The notes under the pieces: model-generated | Database searches by the model: none | The model's input: only the letters and a program-made list of their open reading frames with translations | What the model was told of the DNA's origin: nothing | Shown: positions 1 through 6,043 of the stretch, piece after piece | How the letters are laid out: the number at the start of each line of letters is the position of its first letter | Position numbering within the stretch: position 1 is the stretch's first letter | NCBI GenBank assembly: GCA_039798265.1 | Contig: JBDKGH010000135.1 | Span: 1 to 18,278 of the forward strand | DNA: 18,278 nucleotides | Origin: JBDKGH01 sp039798265 | GTDB lineage: Bacteria > Bacteroidota > Bacteroidia > Flavobacteriales_D > Sanyastnellaceae | Direction: 5' to 3' | Program-made: the position numbers and the translations under genes

Positions 1-2
1 TT

Positions 3-275
3 CCAATGGAACGAAATGGAAATTCATCTCGCAATTCATTATCGCTCCCACAAAGTGGCACATGGCCAACGTATATAGGTGGTAGTTCTTGTGCCACAGC
101 CACTGCAGCCGGTATAGCCGCATTGGTTTGGTCTGCTCGTCCTACGGCTACACGCAGTCAAGTATTTAATTATTTATTGACTACCTCTCAATATTACCCT
201 TCGGTTACTTCGTCGAGAGGCTATGGTAATTTGAATGCCGCCGCCGCAGTGAATGCTGCTGTGGTTGCGAATTAA
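3..275 (+). CDS. Subtilisin-like (S8) serine protease, C-terminal end only
   Basis: This is the tail of a gene that begins before the window; the frame is open from base 3. The visible part holds the region around the catalytic serine of an S8 peptidase: GGSSCATATAAGIAALVW, which corresponds to the family's GTSMATP-HVAG block. The next segment (SARPTATRSQVFNYLL) matches the helix that normally closes the subtilisin fold. The usual GTS is GSS here, and the proline after the Ser-x-Ala-Thr is Ala. The protein stops soon after the catalytic domain, so this end has no T9SS sorting domain, adhesive repeat or anchor. The Asp and His of the triad and any signal peptide lie outside the window. The family hydrolyses peptide bonds and is usually secreted; I infer that here. 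A strong terminator follows at once. The family call is fairly secure, the substrate unknown. Confidence 0.82.
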   Translation, partial: PMERNGNSSRNSLSLPQSGTWPTYIGGSSCATATAAGIAALVWSARPTATRSQVFNYLLTTSQYYPSVTSSRGYGNLNAAAAVNAAVVAN

Positions 276-296
276 AATGGAATCAATCTGTATCGG

Positions 297-329
297 AAAA
301 AAAAGGCTGACCCTGAGGTCAGCCTTTTT
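297..329. terminator. Bidirectional intrinsic terminator shared by the S8 protease and ABC-F genes
   Basis: GGCTGACC (305-312) and GGTCAGCC (317-324) form a perfect 8-bp stem with a 4-base loop. Eight A's (297-304) precede the stem and five T's (325-329) follow it, so the hairpin has a U-tract in both directions. It serves the protease on the plus strand and the ABC-F gene on the minus strand. The TGA stop of the ABC-F gene (319-321) lies inside the stem, so that gene's last codons form part of its own terminator. Confidence 0.9.
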
Positions 330-2181
330 CACTTAGTTCTAGCCAACGGAACGATTTCTCGTCGAGTTCTTCCACCACTTTTCCTAAACGATCGGTGATG
401 CGCATAAGCTCTGCATGATCGGTTAGTGAACTGTTGAGTTGCTCTTCTAATTTTTTCTTTTCTACTTCGAGCAAGGGGATTTCTTTTTCCAACTGTTCGA
501 ATTCAAATTTTTCTTTGAAGGTCAGTTTCACCTTCGGTTTACTGTCTTCCTTTTTTTCTTCTACTAATTGCTTTTTGTCTTCGGCGGCTTTGATCCTATT
601 AGCGCTTTGCATTTCATCCATTGCATTGCGGAACGCAGCGTAGGAGCCAATGATATCGCGCACATTTCCTTCGCCATCCAACACAAAAACGTGATCTACT
701 AGTTTATCGAGGAAGTAACGGTCGTGACTTACAATCATTAAACAACCAGGGTAGCTTTGAAGGTAATCTTCTAAAGCTGCAAGCGTAAATACATCGAGGT
801 CGTTAGTGGGCTCATCGAGAATCATGAAGTTTGGATTCTTCATGAGGAGCAACAGTAGCTGCAATCTTTTTTTCTCCCCACCGCTTAGGCGTTCAATGTA
901 ATTGAAGTGCATATGCTTGGGAAACAAAAAGCGCTCGAGCATCTGCGCAGCAGTGATGGTTTTTCCTTTTGTCAGAGGAATGAAATCGGCTATTTCGCGC
1001 ACCGCCTCAATTACCCTTTGGCCGTCTTTTAAAGGAATACCCGTTTGGCTGTAGTAACCAAAAACAACGGTATCGCCCACCACGACTTTACCACCATCGG
1101 GTTCAAGTTGTTTGGTGATCAGGTTGAGCAATGTGCTTTTTCCTGTTCCATTTCTACCTACCAATCCTACTTTTTCGCCGGTTTTAAAAACATAATCGAA
1201 ACCATTGAGAACAGTGGTGTTTCCATATACTTTTCTCACTTTATGGAGTTCGACAATCTTGCTCCCCATGCGACTGATATTGATCTCCAATTCTAATGCA
1301 TCGGGGTCCGTGTTTTTGCGAACTTTTGTTTTTAGTTCTTCAAAACTATCTAATCGGCTTTTGCTTTTGGTGGTGCGGGCGCGAGGCATTTTACGTGCCC
1401 ATTCTAATTCGCGTTTAAACAAGTTCATGTTTTTCTCGCGCGTAGATTCTTCGAGGGCTTCCCGCTCCGCTTTTTTCTCCAAGTAATAGGAAAAGTTCCC
1501 TTTGTATTTATAGATCTGTTTGTTTTCTAACTCGAGAATTTCGTCGGTTACGTTTTCTAAAAAGTAACGATCGTGGGTAACCATAAAGATGGTCATGTTT
1601 GATCGAGTCAAAAATTCTTCTAACCATTCGATCATATCTAAATCAAGATGGTTCGTAGGCTCATCGAGGAGCACCAGATCCGGTGATTCAATCAGCACTT
1701 TTGCGAGAGCAATTCGTCTTTTTTGTCCACCACTTAAGTTGCCCACTACTTGTTCGAGATCGTGAACTTCGAGGCCTCCTAAAATCTGCTTCGCTTTTGC
1801 TTCGTAATCCCAAGCGCCGCTGTGTTCCATGAGGTCATGTGCCTTCTGAAGATCACCATGATTGGCTAATGCTTTTTCATAAGCCGCAATGGCCCGCGTC
1901 ATGTCATTTTCTGCCGAAAAGATGTTTTCCAAAATGGTTTTCGAATCATCGAGTCCGTGCTCTTGCGAAAGATAGCCCAGTCGAACTTCACGATTAAAAA
2001 CAACCAATCCGCTATCGGGTGTATCTGCGCCCGTAAGGATTTTCATTAAGGTAGATTTTCCTGCACCATTTCGGGCTACGAGGGCCACTTTCTGACCTTT
2101 TTCAATACCAAAACTCAAGTTTTCGAAGAGCTGGTGAATACCGAAGGATTTGGAAATATTTTCGACTGACAAGTAATTCAT
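319..2181 (-). CDS. ABC-F family ATPase, Uup-like
   Basis: This soluble 620-residue protein has two ATP-binding cassettes and no membrane segments, as in the ABC-F family. These proteins bind the ribosome (often the E site) and modulate translation; Uup-type members also have a C-terminal coiled coil. Cassette 1 has a Walker A at about 36-44 (ARNGAGKST), signature LSGGQ at 149-153, catalytic Glu174 in LLDEPTNHLD and switch His203. Cassette 2 has GRNGTGKST at about 342-350, LSGGEKK, catalytic Glu457 and His486. The linker at about 235-295 is basic (RARTTKSKSR), as expected of the tRNA-contacting interdomain region. Residues about 545-620 are a Lys/Glu-rich coiled coil of the Uup CTD kind. The first Walker A begins with Ala instead of Gly. 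The start ATG lies 6 bases after a GATCTTCG -7-like element, so the mRNA may be almost leaderless. Family secure; the Uup subgroup is inferred from the CTD. Confidence 0.93.
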   Translation of the reverse strand: MNYLSVENISKSFGIHQLFENLSFGIEKGQKVALVARNGAGKSTLMKILTGADTPDSGLVVFNREVRLGYLSQEHGLDDSKTILENIFSAENDMTRAIAAYEKALANHGDLQKAHDLMEHSGAWDYEAKAKQILGGLEVHDLEQVVGNLSGGQKRRIALAKVLIESPDLVLLDEPTNHLDLDMIEWLEEFLTRSNMTIFMVTHDRYFLENVTDEILELENKQIYKYKGNFSYYLEKKAEREALEESTREKNMNLFKRELEWARKMPRARTTKSKSRLDSFEELKTKVRKNTDPDALELEINISRMGSKIVELHKVRKVYGNTTVLNGFDYVFKTGEKVGLVGRNGTGKSTLLNLITKQLEPDGGKVVVGDTVVFGYYSQTGIPLKDGQRVIEAVREIADFIPLTKGKTITAAQMLERFLFPKHMHFNYIERLSGGEKKRLQLLLLLMKNPNFMILDEPTNDLDVFTLAALEDYLQSYPGCLMIVSHDRYFLDKLVDHVFVLDGEGNVRDIIGSYAAFRNAMDEMQSANRIKAAEDKKQLVEEKKEDSKPKVKLTFKEKFEFEQLEKEIPLLEVEKKKLEEQLNSSLTDHAELMRITDRLGKVVEELDEKSFRWLELSEKG

Positions 2182-2187
2182 GGGGCG

Positions 2188-2195
2188 CGAAGATC
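2188..2195 (-). promoter_or_regulatory. Putative -7 element for the ABC-F gene
   Basis: On the minus strand this reads GATCTTCG, which resembles the Bacteroidota -7 consensus TAnnTTTG with two mismatches. Only 6 bases separate it from the ATG. I see no TTG-type -33 element at the expected distance. The main support is that a near copy (TATCTTCG) sits mirror-wise in front of the divergent gene. Confidence 0.35.
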
Positions 2196-2231
2196 GTAAT
2201 TCTAGCGTGAAATCGGGAACGATGTATTGTG

Positions 2232-2239
2232 TATCTTCG
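2232..2239 (+). promoter_or_regulatory. Putative -7 element for the elaA-dinB-ligase operon
   Basis: TATCTTCG matches TAnnTTTG at 7 of 8 positions (C for T at position 7). It ends only 4 bases before the ATG at 2244. A start site 5-7 bases downstream of the element would make the mRNA leaderless or nearly so. No good -33 TTG is visible; GTG at 2207-2209 is the nearest candidate. Confidence 0.4.
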
Positions 2240-2243
2240 CCCC

Positions 2244-2693
2244 ATGACCATTCATTGGTATCATAAACCTTTTTCTTCCTTGTCTACCTCAGAGCTGTAT
2301 GCGCTGTTTCAATTGCGCATAGATGTGTTTGTGGTAGAGCAAAACTGTCCCTATCAAGATGCGGATGGCAAAGATGTGAAAAGCGCCCATGTTTTTGCGT
2401 TAGATGAAACTGGTAAGGCTATGGCTTGCTCCCGCATTGTATCGCCAGGAGTTTCTTATGATGAAGTTTCCATTGGACGAGTAGCCACCGCGCAGCAGGT
2501 TAGAGGAGCTGGAGTAGGGCGAGAGCTGATGGACAAGAGCATCGCTGCTATCGAAGAAAAATATGGTCAAGTACCGATTCGCATTTCCGCGCAATCTTAC
2601 CTCAAGAAATTTTATGAATCCTTTGGTTTTTCGCAAGTGAGCGAAGAATATATGGAAGATGATATTCCACACATAGAAATGCTTAGATCATGA
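2244..2693 (+). CDS. ElaA-type GNAT N-acetyltransferase
   Basis: This 149-residue protein belongs to the GNAT superfamily, which transfers acetyl groups from acetyl-CoA to amines. The N-terminal half carries the ElaA signature: ELYALFQLR followed by VFVVEQNCPYQDADGKD at about 27-44. The acetyl-CoA loop is QVRGAGVGRELM at about 85-96. The end (KKFYESFGF followed by a hydrophobic strand) is the usual GNAT beta6-beta7 region. A GTG at 2229 would add five residues. I chose the ATG at 2244 because ElaA proteins begin close to an IxW motif (MTIHWYHKPF here) and because the promoter-like element overlaps the extension. The stop overlaps the start of the next gene by four bases (ATGA), which points to translational coupling. 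Its natural substrate is unknown, as for ElaA generally. Confidence 0.88.
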   Translation: MTIHWYHKPFSSLSTSELYALFQLRIDVFVVEQNCPYQDADGKDVKSAHVFALDETGKAMACSRIVSPGVSYDEVSIGRVATAQQVRGAGVGRELMDKSIAAIEEKYGQVPIRISAQSYLKKFYESFGFSQVSEEYMEDDIPHIEMLRS

Positions 2694-3229
2694 TAAAACA
2701 TGCTGAACTTATAGCTCACTGGGAAGCTATGGAAAATGCTAAACGGGCTATTGTTACCGAATTGGATCAATGGTCGGCTGAAAATCACCTCAAGCAGCCT
2801 GAAGGCGGTTGGAGTGCTTCACAAATGATCGAACATTTGTTAGCCAGTGAATGGGGAACCTTAGGTTACATGAAGAAAAAAACATCTTCAGGATTTGAAG
2901 CGATCGAACTGGCTGGGGCTGAAAATGCGCAGTCGAGTCAAGCATTGAATAATCGATTGGCGAGCGGAGAACGCTACAAAGCGCCGGCGGTGCTTCCAGA
3001 TCCGGTGGGCGCTACCGATTGGGCCACCCAGAAAAAACAGTGGGATGCCATGCGTGTTGATTTTGAACAATTTTTGAATCAACTGACCCCTGAATTTTTT
3101 GATCGTCTGGTGTTTCGCCAACCCCTCGCCGGACCGTTGAATCTACTTCAAACCTTGGAATTTGTTAAACATCATATCGAGCATCATCAGCCACAACTAG
3201 AGCGCATCAAAGCAGCTTTGGCTATTTAA
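2690..3229 (+). CDS. DinB-like putative metal-dependent protein
   Basis: This 179-residue protein fits the DinB/YfiT-like four-helix-bundle superfamily, whose members bind a divalent metal through three histidines. Some are thiol S-transferases, but many have no known reaction. The N-terminal WSASQMIEHLLASEW (about 41-55) supplies His49, in the position of the first ligand. The C-terminal KHHIEHHQPQLERI (about 160-173) supplies the His cluster for the other two. Length is normal for the family. The ATG overlaps the acetyltransferase stop by four bases, and the ligase-like gene starts two bases after its own stop, so all three are probably one transcription unit. The operon does not reveal a substrate. 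The name does not imply DNA polymerase IV, which is a different 'DinB'. Confidence 0.8.
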   Translation: MIKHAELIAHWEAMENAKRAIVTELDQWSAENHLKQPEGGWSASQMIEHLLASEWGTLGYMKKKTSSGFEAIELAGAENAQSSQALNNRLASGERYKAPAVLPDPVGATDWATQKKQWDAMRVDFEQFLNQLTPEFFDRLVFRQPLAGPLNLLQTLEFVKHHIEHHQPQLERIKAALAI

Positions 3230-3231
3230 AT

Positions 3232-4467
3232 ATGAGGTTACGGGCATACATATCAAACAACGATTGGGTTTATAATTCCCTGGCGATTCTGGCTTTCTTG
3301 ATTCCAGTCAATAAGCGTATCGTTCCACCGGTTATCGGTTTAGTTGTGCTGTATTCCTTTTACCGAATGATGGTTCGCCCGCGTCCTCAAGTAAAAAAAG
3401 GAGGACTTGCACTCATGAGCATGATAGGCATTTATGCTCTTTTACTCATCACCTTGCCCTTTGCACTCGATGCCTCCGAAGCATCTATGGAGTTGGAAAT
3501 AAAAGCTTCCTACTTCGTTTTTCCTTTGCTGTTTTTTATTCTCCCGAATACGTCGAGCTCAAGCCTGAAGCGTCTTTACGATGCATTTCAAGCGGGGTGT
3601 TTGATGTTTTTGCTCATCAGCATTGGGTATGGTGTGTACCGATCGTTGGTGTTTGATAACATCGGTTATTTGGCCTATCAAAAGTTAGGATGGATTTTCC
3701 ATCCTTCATACATGGCGATGTACCAGTGTATGGCACTGGTATGGTATGTTCGCCGTGGTGTCGATCAAGATTATTGGTTTGGAAAAAAATGGGTGCATTG
3801 GACCTTAGCGGCGGTCACCGTTTTTTATATTGCTATGCTGGCCTCACGTGCGGGCATTCTTTCGGCCATACTCGTACTTGCACTCGTAGTTTGGCACGAA
3901 AGAAAAAACATGCTGCGCTTAAAAGCCACTGCTGTCGCAGCTTTTGCGCTGGTGTCTATTTTAGCCGGTGCATCTGTAGTGCTGCCCCGCACATCGCAGC
4001 GTGTTACTAAATTGGCTTCTGATGTTACCTCAACAGCGGACACCGCGGCACCCAAGCCGAAGAGTAAAAGCAGCACAGAACTGCGCAAAGTAACCTGGGG
4101 CGTGGCTCTGGATATTATCAAGGAATATCCCTTTGGAGTAGGAGTGGGCAATACAGCGGGAGCCATGACTGCACGTTATGAGGCCATGGGTGAAAAAGAA
4201 GCCGCAGAAAAACGTTTGCCTGCACACAATCAGTTTTTGCAAACAGCAGCCGAATTGGGTCTTCCAGGATTAGGTTTATTGTTGTTCATTTTGGGAACCC
4301 TCACTTGGATGATTGTGCGAAAAAAGGAAATAGTAGCCCTTTCATTTTGCGCCTTGGTGTGGTTCAATTTTACCTTCGAATCCTGTCTAGAAGCGCAGGC
4401 TGGCATCGTTTGGTTTAGCTTTTGGGCGTGTGTTTTTCTAACACAAAAAGCAGAGCCTGCCCAGTAA
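3232..4467 (+). CDS. O-antigen ligase / polymerase family membrane protein (Wzy_C type)
   Basis: This 411-residue polytopic membrane protein has roughly ten hydrophobic segments. A larger hydrophilic, presumably periplasmic loop lies at about residues 260-340, followed by AHNQFLQTAAELGLPGLGLL. That His-Asn-x-Phe-Leu...E-x-G-x-x-G block is the hallmark of the O-antigen ligase / Wzy-C superfamily. These enzymes join undecaprenyl-linked glycans to lipid A core, to a growing polysaccharide or to protein. Another typical feature is the SRAGILSAILVLALVV segment. The loop contains a basic Pro/Lys stretch (AAPKPKSKSS) before the conserved part. The gene lies two bases after the DinB-like gene and is probably co-transcribed with it. 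There is no surrounding polysaccharide cluster, although two glycosyltransferases lie 5-6 kb downstream. Whether it acts as ligase or polymerase cannot be decided from sequence. Confidence 0.85.
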   Translation: MRLRAYISNNDWVYNSLAILAFLIPVNKRIVPPVIGLVVLYSFYRMMVRPRPQVKKGGLALMSMIGIYALLLITLPFALDASEASMELEIKASYFVFPLLFFILPNTSSSSLKRLYDAFQAGCLMFLLISIGYGVYRSLVFDNIGYLAYQKLGWIFHPSYMAMYQCMALVWYVRRGVDQDYWFGKKWVHWTLAAVTVFYIAMLASRAGILSAILVLALVVWHERKNMLRLKATAVAAFALVSILAGASVVLPRTSQRVTKLASDVTSTADTAAPKPKSKSSTELRKVTWGVALDIIKEYPFGVGVGNTAGAMTARYEAMGEKEAAEKRLPAHNQFLQTAAELGLPGLGLLLFILGTLTWMIVRKKEIVALSFCALVWFNFTFESCLEAQAGIVWFSFWACVFLTQKAEPAQ

Positions 4468-4559
4468 TAGTCGGAAGTGATTGATTCACAGCGGATTTCT
4501 TCTTGTGCTTTTGTTGACATTCCCGAGAAAAAAATGAGGTCTCAAGCCTTTGCATTGCC

Positions 4560-4567
4560 TACATTTG
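4560..4567 (+). promoter_or_regulatory. -7 element of the E2 gene promoter
   Basis: TACATTTG is a perfect match to the Bacteroidota -7 consensus TAnnTTTG. It lies 26 bases before the E2 start codon, giving an expected leader of about 20 bases. No clear TTG lies 17-23 bases upstream, so the -33 half is weak. The position supports the ATG at 4594 rather than the upstream GTG at 4477. Confidence 0.5.
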
Positions 4568-4593
4568 CGCGAGTTTATACGCAGATACCAAAC

Positions 4594-5946
4594 ATGTCAC
4601 AGATAGAACTACTGTTGCCTAAAATGGGCGAAAGTGTGGCCGAAGCCACCATCATCAAATGGGTAAAAAAAGAAGGTGAAGCCGTGAAAGCGGATGAGCC
4701 GATTATCGAGATTGCTACTGACAAAGTAGACAGCGAAGTTCCTTCCCCAGAAGATGGTGTTCTTTTGAAATGCCTCGTAAAAGAAGGCGATGTAGTGCAA
4801 GTAGGTCAGCCTATTGCATTGATTGGCACAGGAGCTACTACCTCTGTGGCCACTGCCCCAGCGCCGAGTAGTGCAGCTGCACCTGCTGCCGCACCGGCCG
4901 CAGCTCCGGTAGCTGCTACCACAGCGGCTTCGGTTGCATCTCCACTTGCTGAAGAAGTATTGAAAGATGGTCCTTCGGGTAAATTCTATTCTCCATTGGT
5001 TCGCAACATTGCGAAAACGGAGGGTGTAAGCAACCAAGAGTTAGAGTCCATTGCTGGTTCGGGCCAAGGCGGTCGTGTAACCAAAGAAGATATTTTGGCT
5101 TTTGTGGCTAAACGCAAGGCTAATCCAACTGCGGCTCCCGCTGCGGTTTCTGCTCCTGCTGCACCTGCGGCGGCTGCTGCAAGTTCGGCTCCCGCTGCTG
5201 CTCCGGCTAAACCAAAATCGCCCATCATCCTCGGTGCTAACGATGAAATCATTGAGATGGATCGTATGCGCAAGCTGATCGCTGAGCACATGGTGATGAG
5301 TAAGCAAACCTCACCACACGTGACTAGCTACGTAGAAGCAGATGTAACCAACATCGTGATGTGGCGCGATCGCGTGAAGAAAAGCTTTGAGCAAAAAGAA
5401 CGCACCAAAATCACCTTTACACCGATCTTCATCGAAGCCGTGGCTAAAGCGATCAAAGATTTTCCAGGTGTAAACGCCTCGGTTGATGGTAACAACATCA
5501 TCATGCGTGGTGACATCAATATCGGTATGGCTGCGGCTTTGCCTTCTGGAAATTTGATTGTTCCTGTGATCAAAAATGCGGATCAATTGAACTTGGTTGG
5601 TTTGGCGAAAAAGGTAAATGACCTGGCAGAACGTGCACGTGCCAACAAGTTGACTCCAGACGAAATTCAAGGCGGTACATACACACTCACCAACGTGGGT
5701 ACTTTTGGAAATGTGATGGGCACGCCTATCATCAACCAACCTCAAGTAGCTATTTTGGCCGTAGGTGCTATTCGCAAAAAACCAGCTGTCATCGAAACAC
5801 CTTATGGCGATACCTTGGGTATTCGTCACATGATGTTCCTTTCTCACAGCTACGATCACCGCGTGGTTGATGGTGCTTTAGGAGGCAGCTTCGTTCGTCG
5901 CGTGGCTGATTATCTCGAGGCATGGGATATCAATCGCGAATTTTAA
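4594..5946 (+). CDS. Dihydrolipoamide acyltransferase, E2 subunit of a 2-oxo acid dehydrogenase complex
   Basis: This 450-residue E2 transfers the acyl group from lipoamide to CoA in the core of a cytoplasmic 2-oxo acid dehydrogenase complex. The modules come in the standard order. A lipoyl domain (1-76) has the lipoylated lysine Lys44 in EIATDKVDSE. An Ala/Pro linker follows (about 82-118). The peripheral-subunit-binding domain is at about 131-173 (SPLVRNIAKTEGVS ... GGRVTKEDIL). A second Ala/Pro linker (about 175-209) precedes the catalytic domain (about 217-450), with His422 and Asp426 in DHRVVDG. A single lipoyl domain and the IELLLPKMGESVAEATI start suggest the branched-chain or general E2 group rather than the pyruvate-specific type; this is inference. 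The frame is open upstream to a GTG at 4477, but family proteins start at this ATG. E1 and E3 genes are not adjacent. No terminator is visible after the gene. Confidence 0.94.
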   Translation: MSQIELLLPKMGESVAEATIIKWVKKEGEAVKADEPIIEIATDKVDSEVPSPEDGVLLKCLVKEGDVVQVGQPIALIGTGATTSVATAPAPSSAAAPAAAPAAAPVAATTAASVASPLAEEVLKDGPSGKFYSPLVRNIAKTEGVSNQELESIAGSGQGGRVTKEDILAFVAKRKANPTAAPAAVSAPAAPAAAAASSAPAAAPAKPKSPIILGANDEIIEMDRMRKLIAEHMVMSKQTSPHVTSYVEADVTNIVMWRDRVKKSFEQKERTKITFTPIFIEAVAKAIKDFPGVNASVDGNNIIMRGDINIGMAAALPSGNLIVPVIKNADQLNLVGLAKKVNDLAERARANKLTPDEIQGGTYTLTNVGTFGNVMGTPIINQPQVAILAVGAIRKKPAVIETPYGDTLGIRHMMFLSHSYDHRVVDGALGGSFVRRVADYLEAWDINREF

Positions 5947-5985
5947 ACCATCAAAAAATGTTGGTCACTCGGTTGAAAAGTTCGA

Positions 5986-6016
5986 TTGACAACAAAAGGA
6001 TATAGTGTTACTTTCG
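5986..6016 (+). promoter_or_regulatory. Promoter of the TPR/PD40/OmpA-like gene
   Basis: A -33 TTG (5986-5988) and a -7 TACTTTCG (6009-6016; one mismatch to TAnnTTTG) are separated by 20 bases, as in Bacteroidota housekeeping promoters. The element ends 27 bases before the ATG, leaving a leader of about 20 bases. Confidence 0.6.
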
Positions 6017-6043
6017 GCTTTACGCCCGATAAATTAGCTCGTA

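Larger units (their letters stand above)
2179..2246. repeat. Imperfect inverted repeat spanning the divergent promoter and both start codons
   Basis: The left arm (2179-2195) reads CATGGGGCGCGAAGATC and the right arm (2232-2246) reads TATCTTCGCCCCATG. The reverse complement of the right arm matches the left arm over 14 bases, apart from a 2-base GC insertion. Each arm contains a start codon, a CCCC run and a -7-like element. The arms are separated by 36 bases. The symmetry may be an operator, or two similar promoters placed back to back. Confidence 0.6.

Noticed and set aside
2229..2243. GTG start of the ElaA-type gene five codons upstream
   Set aside because: The extension overlaps the promoter-like TATCTTCG, and family members start at the position of the ATG at 2244.
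4477..4593. In-frame N-terminal extension of 39 residues before the E2 lipoyl domain
   Set aside because: It starts with GTG, has no resemblance to a known domain, and a perfect -7 element (4560-4567) lies inside it. E2 proteins start at the chosen ATG.
4851..5214. GCT/GCA/CCT-rich repetitive stretches, considered as DNA repeats
   Set aside because: They encode the two Ala/Pro linkers of the E2 protein. The repetition is a codon-level by-product, with no regular unit.
4609..5859. Long antisense open frames opposite the E2 gene (4609-5037 and 5311-5859, minus)
   Set aside because: They mirror the E2 gene's strongly biased codons, have Arg/Ser/Cys-rich low-complexity sequences, and show no known domain or start signal.
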